This document shows, piece after piece, positions 1 through 7,140 of a stretch of 9,484 nt of DNA. The notes beneath the pieces are model-generated. The model had not been told where the DNA came from. It saw only the letters and a list, made by a program, of their open reading frames with translations, and did no database searches. The stretch's first letter is position 1. Every line of letters starts with the position of its first letter. Made by a program: the position numbers and the translations under genes. The stretch lies in contig DNLN01000010.1 of NCBI GenBank assembly GCA_003488465.1, positions 1,025 to 10,508 on the forward strand. The letters run 5' to 3'. This DNA is from Sutterella sp. GTDB lineage: Bacteria; Pseudomonadota; Gammaproteobacteria; Burkholderiales; Burkholderiaceae_F.

Positions 1-54
1 GGCGGGAAGCGCCATGATGCCATGGATGCATCTCGGGGACAATCGGATTTTTGC

Positions 55-528
55 CTAGGCGCTTGCTTTAGGAGCAGACCAGTTTCCGATCATCTGACAG
101 AGTTCAATGGGAGTCTTTGTCTTCATTAACTCGATCTTGAAATCCGTGTCGTCCACGATCGCACGCACTTCCCGGACGATTTCAGGGAACTGGGTGCTTC
201 CATCCTGCGGGATGACCGCAACAAAGAAAAGCTTGGCCCGCCGGTTGTCGATCGCACCGGTGTGCACCGACTGGGTCGTGCGCAGCACGGCAACCTTCAG
301 GGTGGGCGCCGAGCCGAGGCGGGCATGAGGCAGAGACACGCCGCCGCCAAGGCACGTGTTGCCGAGCTTCTCGCGCGCAATGATGGCATTGAAGATGGTC
401 TGGTGATTGATGCCGACGTCCTTTTCGAGCATCAGGCTCGCGGTCTCGATGACCCGTTTCATGCTGGACAGATTCAGGTCCAGCGCAACGTTGTCGAGCG
501 TGAGGAACGAACTCAAAGTGTTTGCCAT
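55..528 (-). CDS. ptsN: PTS IIA-like nitrogen regulatory protein PtsN (EIIA-Ntr)
   Basis: This 157-residue cytoplasmic protein has the single PTS EIIA type-2 domain over nearly its whole length, the usual size for the family. In known homologues it is the terminal phosphoacceptor of the nitrogen PTS (PtsP to NPr to PtsN) and regulates potassium and nitrogen/carbon balance by protein contacts rather than sugar transport. The block AIIAREKLGNT (residues 48-58) followed by GGGVSLPHARL carries the phosphorylatable histidine, His68, matching E. coli His73. The second active-site histidine of the family (E. coli His120) aligns with Gln113 here. The gene starts 42 nt after rpoN, so it probably ends the same transcript. 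No strong Shine-Dalgarno sequence is visible before the ATG; the stop is TAG. The family call is secure, while the effect of the missing second histidine is unknown. Confidence 0.93.
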   Translation of the reverse strand: MANTLSSFLTLDNVALDLNLSSMKRVIETASLMLEKDVGINHQTIFNAIIAREKLGNTCLGGGVSLPHARLGSAPTLKVAVLRTTQSVHTGAIDNRRAKLFFVAVIPQDGSTQFPEIVREVRAIVDDTDFKIELMKTKTPIELCQMIGNWSAPKASA

Positions 529-570
529 TTTGCTTGCGGGAGAAGACGATCCGGAGGAAATCTTAGCCGA

Positions 571-2013
571 TCAGCCGAGACGTTTACGCTCGGATTTCGG
601 CGCAATGCCTTCGAGCTCACGGTATTTGGCTACGGTGCGGCGCGCGAGGGAAATGCCCTCTGTGCTGAGCGCCTCGGCGATCGCGCCGTCAGAGAGCGGG
701 TGCTCGGGATCCTCGGCATGCACAAGAGCGCGGATGCGCTCCCTTGCGGCAAGCGAACTCACCGACTGCCCGTCTGCGGCCGCAGGCAGGGAGCTGCTGA
801 AGAAGTGCTTGAGTTCAAACGTGCCGCGGGGCGTTTGCATGTATTTCCCGGAGGTGATGCGGCTGACGGTTGAGACGGAAATCTTCAGGATGTCGGCAAT
901 GTCCTTGAGCGTCATCGGACGCAGAGCGCCGTCGCCCTGACGGAAGAACTCCTTTTGCTCCTTTGCGATCGCACGGGCCACGGTGAGCAGCGTGGCGGCC
1001 CGCTGCTCGACGGCATGAGCAAAGCCCCGGGCGCTGTGCGCCTTCTCGCGCCAGAGGGCAAGGCTTTCGGCGGGAAGCCGGCTGGAGTTCAGCAGCTCGA
1101 AGTATTCCTGATTAAAGCGCAGCCTTGGCGTGCACGCCGGATTGAGTGCGACGGACAGGGCGCCCGAGGCGGTCCGCGTGACGATCACTTCGGGGATGAC
1201 GAAGCCTTCCTTTTCGGGAGAAGCAAAGCGGGCGGCCGGATGGGGGTCGAGCGTGCCGATGAGGGCAAAAGCGCGCTCGCACAGAGCGCTTTCGCAGGCG
1301 AGCCTTCGGGCAATCGCACGGAAATCGCGCTTTAAAAGCAGCTCCGGGCACTCGACGAGCATGCGTTTTGCCGCGGATGCCGCCTCGTCCTGCGGCTGAA
1401 GACGCTCGAGCTGCAGCGTGAGCATCTCGGTCTTGTTTCGCGCACCGATTCCGGCGGGTGCGATTTGCTGCAGACACTCGAGCGCCTTGCCCCATTCGGC
1501 ATGGGAGGCTTTGACGGGGCAGGCAGCGGCAATCTCTTCAAGAGACTCTTCAAACAGGCCTTCTTCGCTCAGGTTGCCGATCAGCCAGGCGATGAGGGTG
1601 CGCTGCAGGTTGCTCAGCGCTGTCTGAAGCGAGAGCTCGTTTTCAAGAAATTCCCCGAGGGACTCGGCTGCAGCGACGGTTTCATAGGCTTCCGGTGCAT
1701 CGTCGTCGATCGAGCGCGTGGTGCTCGCCCAGTCCAGTGCGCTCGGTTCGCGCTCAATGGGCGTCACGCCGACAGGATCGTCAAAGGGTGTTGACTGAGG
1801 CGCAGGAGAGGCAGAGGTTTCCTCTGGAGAAATCGACGCTTCGGTTCCTTCGTCCTCGCGCTCAAGCAGTGGGTTGGCCTGCAGTTCGGCCTGTATCGCC
1901 TCTTCGAGTTCGGCGGCGGGCAGCTGCAGCAGTTCAAGCGCCCTCAGAAGGCTCTCGGTGAGCGCGAGGCGCTGATTTTGAGTGATCCGAAGCGAGCTGC
2001 CCTGGGAACTCAT
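571..2013 (-). CDS. rpoN: RNA polymerase sigma-54 factor RpoN
   Basis: The 480-residue product is sigma-54, which directs core RNA polymerase to -24/-12 promoters and needs an AAA+ enhancer-binding activator to open them. Region I (about residues 5-52) ends in the characteristic NPLLERE. An acidic, proline-rich region II (about 53-115) follows, then the core-binding region (about 116-300), a helix-turn-helix around 368-390 (LKDIADILKISVSTVSRIT), the TPRGTFELKHFFS block (394-407), and an intact RpoN box ARRTVAKYRE at 457-466. Length is normal. Region I is poorer in glutamine than in E. coli, and the helix-turn-helix has SV where HE is usual in HESTVSR. The start codon lies 6 nt after the lptB stop, with only a weak AGGC-like ribosome site, so translation is probably coupled to lptB. 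The usual downstream neighbour hpf is absent. Confidence 0.97.
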   Translation of the reverse strand: MSSQGSSLRITQNQRLALTESLLRALELLQLPAAELEEAIQAELQANPLLEREDEGTEASISPEETSASPAPQSTPFDDPVGVTPIEREPSALDWASTTRSIDDDAPEAYETVAAAESLGEFLENELSLQTALSNLQRTLIAWLIGNLSEEGLFEESLEEIAAACPVKASHAEWGKALECLQQIAPAGIGARNKTEMLTLQLERLQPQDEAASAAKRMLVECPELLLKRDFRAIARRLACESALCERAFALIGTLDPHPAARFASPEKEGFVIPEVIVTRTASGALSVALNPACTPRLRFNQEYFELLNSSRLPAESLALWREKAHSARGFAHAVEQRAATLLTVARAIAKEQKEFFRQGDGALRPMTLKDIADILKISVSTVSRITSGKYMQTPRGTFELKHFFSSSLPAAADGQSVSSLAARERIRALVHAEDPEHPLSDGAIAEALSTEGISLARRTVAKYRELEGIAPKSERKRLG

Positions 2014-2019
2014 GAGAGC

Positions 2020-2775
2020 CTACATCCGGAAGTCTTCGCCCAAATAGGCCTTGCGCACTTCGGTGTTGGAGACGAGTTCATCGGCTGAACCCTCGGCAAA
2101 CACTGTGCCTTCCTTGATGATGTAGGCGTGGTCGCAGATGCCAAGAGTCTCGCGCACGTTGTGGTCCGTGATCAGCACGCCGATGCCGCGTGCCTTCAAA
2201 AAGTGCACGATCTTTTGAATCTCCTTGACGGCAAGGGGGTCGACGCCGGCGAACGGTTCGTCAAGCAGAATGAACCGGGGGCTCGATGCAAGGGCTCTTG
2301 CGATCTCGGTGCGGCGCCGCTCGCCGCCCGAAAGCGACAGGGCCATGTTGGTGCGAAGATGCGCGATCTGCAGCTCGTTAAGAAGCTGCTCGAGCCGCTT
2401 GTTGATCTCGGCCTTGGAAAGCGGAGCGCCGTTTTCATCGACCTGCAGTTCGAGAATGGCCTTGACGTTGTCCTCGACGGACAGGCGGCGGAACACGCTC
2501 GCTTCCTGAGGCAGGTAGCTCACGCCAAGGCGCGAGCGCTTGAAGATCGGCAGATGCGTCATGCTCTTGCCGTCAAGCTCAATTTCGCCGCCATTGGGAG
2601 CGATCAGGCCGACGACCATGTAAAAGGTCGTGGTCTTGCCCGCGCCGTTGGGGCCGAGCAGGCCGACGACCTGGCCGCTTTGCACCTGCAGGGAAACGTC
2701 CTTCACCACGGTGCGCAGCCCGTAGCGTTTCATGAGTTTTCTCGCCGTAAGGGTGTGGACGGTGTTTTGTGCCAT
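2020..2775 (-). CDS. lptB: LPS export ABC transporter ATP-binding protein LptB
   Basis: This 251-residue cytoplasmic ATPase works as a dimer with the membrane proteins LptF and LptG (not in this window) to extract LPS from the inner membrane and push it along the LptC-LptA-LptD bridge. Visible motifs are Walker A GPNGAGKT (41-48), Q-loop Gln90 in YLPQEAS, the signature LSGGE (148-152), Walker B FILLDEP (168-174, with catalytic Glu173), the D-loop AGVDP, and the switch histidine His205 in ITDHNV. The C-terminal YLGEDFRM matches the LptB-specific tail (YLGEDFRL-like) and separates it from LivF/LivG-type ATPases. It begins 4 nt after the lptA stop and ends 6 nt before rpoN, the standard order in proteobacteria. 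The region before its ATG is A-rich with no clear Shine-Dalgarno, again suggesting coupling. Confidence 0.97.
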   Translation of the reverse strand: MAQNTVHTLTARKLMKRYGLRTVVKDVSLQVQSGQVVGLLGPNGAGKTTTFYMVVGLIAPNGGEIELDGKSMTHLPIFKRSRLGVSYLPQEASVFRRLSVEDNVKAILELQVDENGAPLSKAEINKRLEQLLNELQIAHLRTNMALSLSGGERRRTEIARALASSPRFILLDEPFAGVDPLAVKEIQKIVHFLKARGIGVLITDHNVRETLGICDHAYIIKEGTVFAEGSADELVSNTEVRKAYLGEDFRM

Positions 2776-2779
2776 GGTG

Positions 2780-3409
2780 CTATTTCTTCTTATTTTTGGT
2801 CGTTTTCTTGCCGCTGTTGATGCGGGAGACGCCCGTCATCGGTGCGGGCGAGGGCCGCACTTTGGTTGCGCTGCTGGATTCCTGGCGCGGTGCAAGGATG
2901 GTGTTCACACGGGTCTTGTGGCCGTCGACGACATCGCCCTTGACGTAGGAGCGGGCATAGCGCATGTCATAGATGATCGTGTCGCCCGCAGTTGTATCCT
3001 TCACCAGTCCGTTCTCGCTGCGCGAGATCTTGGCGTCGCCGTACAGCGTGAGCTTGTCGGCGAATTCGTTGTAGACAGCCTTCTTGCCAACGGCGTGCAT
3101 CCATTCCTCCACGCCGGCGGTCTTTGGATCGCGCCGCTCCTTCATGCGCACCGGATTGCCCGTCATCGTGAAGGTGCGGAACCCTCGGGCGTCAACGGTC
3201 ATGGTGAGTTTGTCTCCCAGCATCTCTAGTGTGCCTTGGTGCACTTCGACGGCGCCCACGTACGTGGCAACCTGCTTGATCTCGTCCCCGTCAAAACTGT
3301 TCGCGGTGATGTTCACCGGCTTGCTGCGGTCTGCGGTTTCGGCGCAGACCGGGGCCGATAGAACTGTCAGGGCCGCCATGATTGCGGCAGTCAAAGACCA
3401 TTTGTTCAC
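2780..3409 (-). CDS. lptA: LPS transport periplasmic protein LptA
   Basis: LptA is the periplasmic bridge protein whose OstA/LptA beta-jellyroll units pass LPS from LptC to the outer-membrane LptD. The 209-residue precursor has a signal peptide: the N-terminus [20 protein letters not shown] is followed by VCA and then ET, giving a likely signal peptidase I cut after Ala23. The OstA-like domain runs from about 32 to 165, with typical turns such as [19 protein letters not shown] (45-63) and [11 protein letters not shown] (120-130) and IIYDMR. The start codon is GTG and overlaps the lptC stop as GTGA; an AAGGA ribosome site lies about 9 nt upstream. The C-terminal 40 residues are low-complexity and end in a lysine-rich tail ([10 protein letters not shown]). 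Identity is supported by both sequence and its place between lptC and lptB. Confidence 0.93.
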   Translation of the reverse strand: MNKWSLTAAIMAALTVLSAPVCAETADRSKPVNITANSFDGDEIKQVATYVGAVEVHQGTLEMLGDKLTMTVDARGFRTFTMTGNPVRMKERRDPKTAGVEEWMHAVGKKAVYNEFADKLTLYGDAKISRSENGLVKDTTAGDTIIYDMRYARSYVKGDVVDGHKTRVNTILAPRQESSSATKVRPSPAPMTGVSRINSGKKTTKNKKK

Positions 3410-4008
3410 TCTTGCACTTCCTTATTCATGACAACCGACTGGGAGACGGTGTGTACGTTTTTGAGAATCTGAACCGTGCGCTCGACAATGTCAAGTTTCA
3501 TGCCGACGCCGGTCGTGAGGTCGGTGCCTTGCTTCATGCGGACCGGAGCGGCAGTGCGCATTCTGTCCTCATCGGGGTAGACCCAGGCGTTGGGCGTGGT
3601 CATGCGCATGGCGGCTCGCTCGGCATCGGCCTCTCGCGTGACGACGACGTTGCCCTCAAGGAAAACGCTTGCTCCGCCGTCCTTGCTGGTGCCCCTGTCG
3701 GCTCTTGCTCTGGTTTGCGGAGCCTTGGGATTGATGGTGACATAGACCGGCATGGCGGCGAACATGCGTCCGTCCTCGTACGAGATGGCTCGGTCGGAAA
3801 AGGTTCTTGACTTTGCGGTGCCGTCAGCTTCGAAACTGGTGACGACCATCTTGGTCGCAACGAAGTCGGGCGACTCAGAATTGGTGTCCGCATGCAGAAA
3901 GTCGGCTTCAGCCTTGAGCGCGGAGTAGTAGGAGGCGCCTGCCAGAACGCTGAGAAGCCCGACGCCGAGAATCGACAGGATGCGCTCCTGAATGACCGCC
4001 TTGATCAT
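3406..4008 (-). CDS. lptC: LPS export inner-membrane-anchored protein LptC
   Basis: The 200-residue product fits LptC, the bitopic protein that takes LPS from LptB2FG and hands it to LptA. It has one N-terminal membrane helix (about residues 9-30, ILSILGVGLLSVLAGASYYS) that would anchor it in the inner membrane, with the rest in the periplasm. The soluble part shows the beta-rich LptC/YrbK pattern, including DFVATKMVVTSFEADGT (48-64) and FLEGNVVVTREA (116-127). LptC is poorly conserved, so the assignment leans partly on position between kdsC and lptA. The ATG overlaps the kdsC stop (ATGA), and a G-rich stretch about 7 nt upstream may serve as ribosome site. The stop overlaps the lptA GTG. Length is close to the E. 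coli protein (191 residues). Confidence 0.9.
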   Translation of the reverse strand: MIKAVIQERILSILGVGLLSVLAGASYYSALKAEADFLHADTNSESPDFVATKMVVTSFEADGTAKSRTFSDRAISYEDGRMFAAMPVYVTINPKAPQTRARADRGTSKDGGASVFLEGNVVVTREADAERAAMRMTTPNAWVYPDEDRMRTAAPVRMKQGTDLTTGVGMKLDIVERTVQILKNVHTVSQSVVMNKEVQE

Positions 4009-4589
4009 GACAGCCCCCGTTCGGCGAGCCGCTCGGCGGCGATGCTCTCAAGGTTTAGGTCGTCCTCTCGGACATAGTGCTTGGCCATCAGATCCGCCCA
4101 AAGTCCCTTGGCGCGAAGGATCAGTTCGGCAAGCGAGCGGACGGCGCCGTTGCCGCCCCTTGCAGGAGAGACCCAGTGCGCAAGCCTTGCGACATCGGGG
4201 TTCGCATCAGCGGGAACCGCAGCAAGCCCCGCGTGGCAGAGCACGGGAATGTCGGGCACATCGTCGCCCATGTAGGCGCACTCCTCGGCCGTGACCGAGT
4301 GACTGGCGAGGATTTCGCGCCAGGCGAGCGTCTTGAACTGCTTGCCCTGGCTCACGGAGGTGATGCCGAGTTCGGCGCAGCGCGCGGCAGTCTGCTTGGA
4401 GAGCCTGCCGGTGAGGATCGCAACGGGAATGCCCGCTGACTGAAGCATGCGGATTCCGAGTCCGTCGCGCGTCTGGAAGCGCTTGACCAGTTCGCCGTGC
4501 TCTCCTGTCCAGATCGAACCGTCCGTGAGAACGCCGTCCACGTCAAGAACGACAAGTTTGATGCGCCTGGCTCTTTGCTCAATGTCCAT
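4005..4589 (-). CDS. kdsC: 3-deoxy-D-manno-octulosonate 8-phosphate phosphatase KdsC
   Basis: KdsC is a cytoplasmic, tetrameric C0-type HAD phosphatase that removes phosphate from KDO-8-phosphate to give KDO, the sugar linking lipid A to the LPS core. The 194 residues cover the whole family. HAD motif I is LDVDGVLTDG (15-24), with nucleophile Asp16 and Asp18; motif II is LTGR (59-62, Thr60); motif III lysine is in QGKQFKTL (81-88); motif IV is MGDDVPD (107-113), with metal-binding Asp109/Asp110. There is no cap domain, as expected for this class. Its start overlaps the kdsD stop by one base (TGATG), so the two enzymes of one pathway are translationally coupled. KdsA and KdsB, the other KDO enzymes, are not in this window. 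Confidence 0.96.
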   Translation of the reverse strand: MDIEQRARRIKLVVLDVDGVLTDGSIWTGEHGELVKRFQTRDGLGIRMLQSAGIPVAILTGRLSKQTAARCAELGITSVSQGKQFKTLAWREILASHSVTAEECAYMGDDVPDIPVLCHAGLAAVPADANPDVARLAHWVSPARGGNGAVRSLAELILRAKGLWADLMAKHYVREDDLNLESIAAERLAERGLS

Positions 4590-5587
4590 CAGATCACCCG
4601 TGAGGTCATGAGGTCATGCATGTGAAGCGCACCGAGAAGCTCGCCTTTCTCGTTGACGACGAGCAGCTGGTTGCGCAGCGTCTTGTCAAGAATCTTGGCA
4701 GCCGTGGCCGCCATTTCCTCGGGACCGATTGTCGTGGGATTGCGCGTCATCACCTCTTCGATCCGGATGTCCCGGATGTCGCCCTTCTTTTCGATGAGCC
4801 GACGCAGGTCGCCCTCGGTGAAGATGCCGGTGACGAGTCCGGCGGCATTCACGATGGCGGTCATGCCGATGTGCTTTTTGGTGATTTCGCGCACGGCATC
4901 GAGCACGCTCACGCCTTCGGTGACGCAGGGGATGTCTTCGCCCGTTCGCATGACGTCCGAGACGTGCGTGAGCAGCTGTCTGCCGAGCGCGCCGCCCGGA
5001 TGGGATCTTGCGAAGTCCTCCTTGGTGAAGCCCTTGGCGGACATGCAGGCCACGGCAAGAGCGTCGCCCATGGCAAGCGCAGCAGTCGTCGAGGAGGTCG
5101 GAGCGAGGTTGAGCGGGCAGGCCTCGAATGCAACATGCACGTTCAGGTTGACGTCCGCGTTGACAGCCAGGGGACTCGCGTCGTTGCCGCAGATGGAAAT
5201 GAGTTTTGCGCCCTCGCGTTTGATGACGGGGACGATGGTGAGCAGTTCCTTGGACGAGCCCGAGTAGCTGATGCCGATCACGACGTCCTCGCTCGTGATC
5301 ATGCCGAGATCCCCGTGCGCGGCTTCGGCCGCATGCACGAAGAAGGCCGGCGTTCCGGTCGAGGCGAGCGTTGCGGCAAGCTTGCGGCCGATGTGCCCGG
5401 TCTTGCCGATGCCGGAGACGACAACGCGTCCCTTGCAGGACAACAGCATCTGCACGGCCTGGGCAAAATGGCCGCTGTCGAGCCGCTCGACGAGCGAGCG
5501 GATCGCCTCGGCTTCCAGAATGAGCACCTCGCGGCCGAGTTCAACGGCCTTGTCCTTGTCGAAATTGAGTTTCATCGAACGAAGCAA
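4589..5587 (-). CDS. kdsD: D-arabinose 5-phosphate isomerase KdsD (KpsF/GutQ family)
   Basis: KdsD interconverts D-ribulose 5-phosphate and D-arabinose 5-phosphate, the first committed step to KDO. The N-terminal SIS domain (about 40-185) contains GIGKTGHIGRK (59-69), EAAHGDLG (88-95), ISYSGSSKE (106-114) and SHPGGALG (195-202). The catalytic or substrate-binding residues known from E. coli (Lys59, His88, Glu111, His193) align with Lys62, His91, Glu114 and His196. Two CBS domains follow (about 210-268 and 277-330). The longest frame starts at a TTG (5587); an ATG four codons later (5575) gives 328 residues, the E. coli length, and is an equally or more likely start. Neither has a strong ribosome site. 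It is the first gene of the packed envelope/rpoN operon, behind a promoter candidate at 5618-5623. Confidence 0.95.
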   Translation of the reverse strand: MLRSMKLNFDKDKAVELGREVLILEAEAIRSLVERLDSGHFAQAVQMLLSCKGRVVVSGIGKTGHIGRKLAATLASTGTPAFFVHAAEAAHGDLGMITSEDVVIGISYSGSSKELLTIVPVIKREGAKLISICGNDASPLAVNADVNLNVHVAFEACPLNLAPTSSTTAALAMGDALAVACMSAKGFTKEDFARSHPGGALGRQLLTHVSDVMRTGEDIPCVTEGVSVLDAVREITKKHIGMTAIVNAAGLVTGIFTEGDLRRLIEKKGDIRDIRIEEVMTRNPTTIGPEEMAATAAKILDKTLRNQLLVVNEKGELLGALHMHDLMTSRVI

Positions 5588-5617
5588 CCAAAGATCCGGG
5601 ACATCCCCAAAAGTTAA

Positions 5618-5623
5618 ATTCTA
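5618..5623 (-). promoter_or_regulatory. Candidate extended -10 promoter upstream of kdsD
   Basis: Read on the minus strand, the gap before kdsD contains TGATAGAAT: a TAGAAT hexamer (five of six matches to TATAAT) directly preceded by TGN, the extended -10 motif of sigma-70 promoters. No good -35 box sits 16-18 nt upstream, which extended -10 promoters can tolerate. Transcription would begin near 5611 and leave a leader of roughly 24-36 nt before the TTG or ATG of kdsD. It lies in the only sizeable gap before the seven-gene run kdsD to ptsN. The call rests on motif match and position alone. Confidence 0.4.
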
Positions 5624-5642
5624 TCAGTCGGCAGTTCGGCGC

Positions 5643-5661
5643 TTTGCCGGTCAGCGGCAAA
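5643..5661. repeat. Short inverted repeat between mscS-family gene and kdsD
   Basis: A 7-bp perfect inverted repeat (TTTGCCG, 5-nt spacer, CGGCAAA) lies about 20 nt after the stop of the channel gene. In the direction of transcription the T-run lies before the stem, not after it, so it does not look like a classical intrinsic terminator. It could weakly attenuate read-through, bind a protein upstream of the kdsD promoter, or be chance. Confidence 0.3.
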
Positions 5662-5682
5662 AAACGCACGTTCGGCCACGCC

Positions 5683-7044
5683 TCACGGCTTGGGAGACGA
5701 GATGATAGAAACGTCAAGCTTGTTGTATGGGATTTCAATGCCGGCTTCACCGTACCCGCGCAGGATCTCCCGAATGATGTTGCTCTTCAGAGAGCCTGTG
5801 CCGTTTTCGGGATCCTGAATGAAAAAGCCCGCCTTGATATCGATTCCGGAATCGCCAAGATCCGAGACGATGGCCCAGGGGGCGGGCGTCGTGAGCACGC
5901 GCGGCTGGCTCTTGACGGCCGCAAGGGCGATCTCAAGCGCCTTGCCTATGTCGGCATCGTAGGCAATGGAGACGATGACCGATTGGGCGCTCGCCTTGTC
6001 CGTGAGGGTGAGGTTCTTCACCGAACTCGTGATGAACATCTCGTTGGGGATGATCATCTCCTCGCCCGTGAGATTGCGGATCACCGAGTAGCGGGTGTTG
6101 ATCTGGGTGATGATGCCGCTAAAGCCCGAGATCTGGATGTAGTCGCCGAGCTTCACCGACCGGTCAAACAGGATGATGAACCCGGAGATGTAGTTTGCGG
6201 CGATCTTTTGCATGCCAAAGCCGATTCCGACGCCGATCGCGCCCGAGAAGACCGAAAGCACCGTAAGGTCGATGCCCGACCACGACAGCGCAAGCAGGAC
6301 GGCAAGCGAAAAGAAGATGATCCTCAGAATGCGCACCGACACAACCTGGAAATTGCTGTCCAGGCTCGAGGATTTCACTGCCGTCTCGCAAAGATGCGAG
6401 AGCACGTTGGCCGCGCCCAGCGTTACGAGCACCGTGCAGCTGCCCGTGAGTACCGACCAGAGCGAGACCTGGGTCGAGCCGATCGGCAGGGATGTGCCCC
6501 CCATCCATGTCACGATTCCGGGCAGGATGCCGGCGATCTGGAGAGCGGCGCAGATCCAGAAGACGATCGAAACGCTCTTTCTGACGATCGGAGCGAAGAG
6601 TTTCGGACCGAAGGCGTCGGTGAGCAGGATCAGCATGATCTGCAGAATCGCCCAGGCAAAGAAGATCTGATTGGCGGTTCTCACAAGGAGCAGCCCGCTT
6701 GCATGCGTGTCAACAAGCGAGGTGATCCTTAAGAATTGCGTGGCCAGCCAGAGTAGGAGCGAACCGGAGACCGAGAAGGCGGTGCTCTTGATAAAGAGCA
6801 GGCACCAGCGCTTCATCTTGACGGAAAAGCCCGGGCTCTTCGCGGGCGGCAGATGTCGGTAGATCCATTTGCGCAGCATCCGGTAGATGCTCAGGGACAG
6901 GAAGCCGACAAAGACAATGGCGGCAAGTTCCCAGAGTGCAGTCTGCGTCGAAAACGAGGCCTGTATGTCGCTGATGGCCTGCGAGGTGAGCCCGGAGAGC
7001 TGGGCGGCCAGATCCAGGGATTGAGCGGCAGTGGGCTGGGGCAT
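5683..7044 (-). CDS. MscS-family small-conductance mechanosensitive ion channel
   Basis: This 453-residue inner-membrane protein belongs to the MscS superfamily, channels that open under membrane tension and release solutes on osmotic downshock. About seven hydrophobic segments are seen (roughly 37-56, 82-105, 122-142, 154-178, 195-215, 238-256, and the pore helix at 262-294), more than the three of E. coli MscS, so it is one of the larger family members. The pore-lining helix and following beta domain are clear: FSGAIGVGIGFGMQKIAANY (266-285), then SGFIILFDRSVKLGDYIQI and the conserved PNEMF block (333-337). The C-terminal alpha/beta domain continues to about 446. No signal peptide is evident. 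The ATG at 7044 has only a weak GGA ribosome site (ACGGAATTCTC). No partner is obvious; it stands between ychF and the LPS genes. I cannot assign a subfamily name. Confidence 0.92.
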   Translation of the reverse strand: MPQPTAAQSLDLAAQLSGLTSQAISDIQASFSTQTALWELAAIVFVGFLSLSIYRMLRKWIYRHLPPAKSPGFSVKMKRWCLLFIKSTAFSVSGSLLLWLATQFLRITSLVDTHASGLLLVRTANQIFFAWAILQIMLILLTDAFGPKLFAPIVRKSVSIVFWICAALQIAGILPGIVTWMGGTSLPIGSTQVSLWSVLTGSCTVLVTLGAANVLSHLCETAVKSSSLDSNFQVVSVRILRIIFFSLAVLLALSWSGIDLTVLSVFSGAIGVGIGFGMQKIAANYISGFIILFDRSVKLGDYIQISGFSGIITQINTRYSVIRNLTGEEMIIPNEMFITSSVKNLTLTDKASAQSVIVSIAYDADIGKALEIALAAVKSQPRVLTTPAPWAIVSDLGDSGIDIKAGFFIQDPENGTGSLKSNIIREILRGYGEAGIEIPYNKLDVSIISSPKP

Positions 7045-7097
7045 GTGAGAATTCCGTCAAGCGTGGGGCTGGGGCGAATCAAAAGAGGGAGAGTGCG

Positions 7098-7123
7098 CAA
7101 GGGAGAACAGCTGTTCTCCCTTG
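7098..7123. terminator. Perfect 26-bp palindrome after ychF, possible terminator or processing hairpin
   Basis: The arm CAAGGGAGAACAG is followed directly by its exact reverse complement, giving a 26-bp perfect palindrome 17 nt beyond the ychF stop. As RNA it would form an 11-bp stem with a 4-nt AGCT loop. On the ychF transcript it is followed by a CGCACTCTCCC stretch and then TCTTTT, so the T-run comes about 10 nt after the stem. A second TCTCCC next to that T-run could pair with GGGAGA of the first arm in an alternative fold. A terminator or mRNA 3'-end stabiliser is the simplest reading; a dimeric protein-binding site is also possible. Confidence 0.5.
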
Positions 7124-7140
7124 AGGTCAGGCGTGAGCGG

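Noticed and set aside
1..54. Possible start of the next minus-strand gene (hprK or rapZ would be expected after ptsN); ATG codons at 31, 23 and 15 in three different frames.
   Set aside because: At most ten codons are visible, no ribosome site is clear, and none of the three frames gives a recognisable N-terminus.
4601..4616. Two tandem copies of TGAGGTCA near the 3' end of kdsD, and a similar near-repeat around 4760-4780.
   Set aside because: Both lie in coding sequence and encode conserved kdsD residues (HDLMTS and DIRDIRIEE), so they are explained by the protein.
5588..5682. A sigma-54 (-24/-12) promoter before kdsD, for rpoN autoregulation.
   Set aside because: No GG and GC pair with the required 10-nt spacing and flanking consensus was found in the gap.
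7104..7117. GAAC-N4-GTTC core inside the palindrome, resembling a Gram-positive LexA box.
   Set aside because: Proteobacterial LexA of this group normally uses CTGT-N8-ACAG, the neighbouring genes are not SOS genes, and the core is part of a longer palindrome that a hairpin explains.
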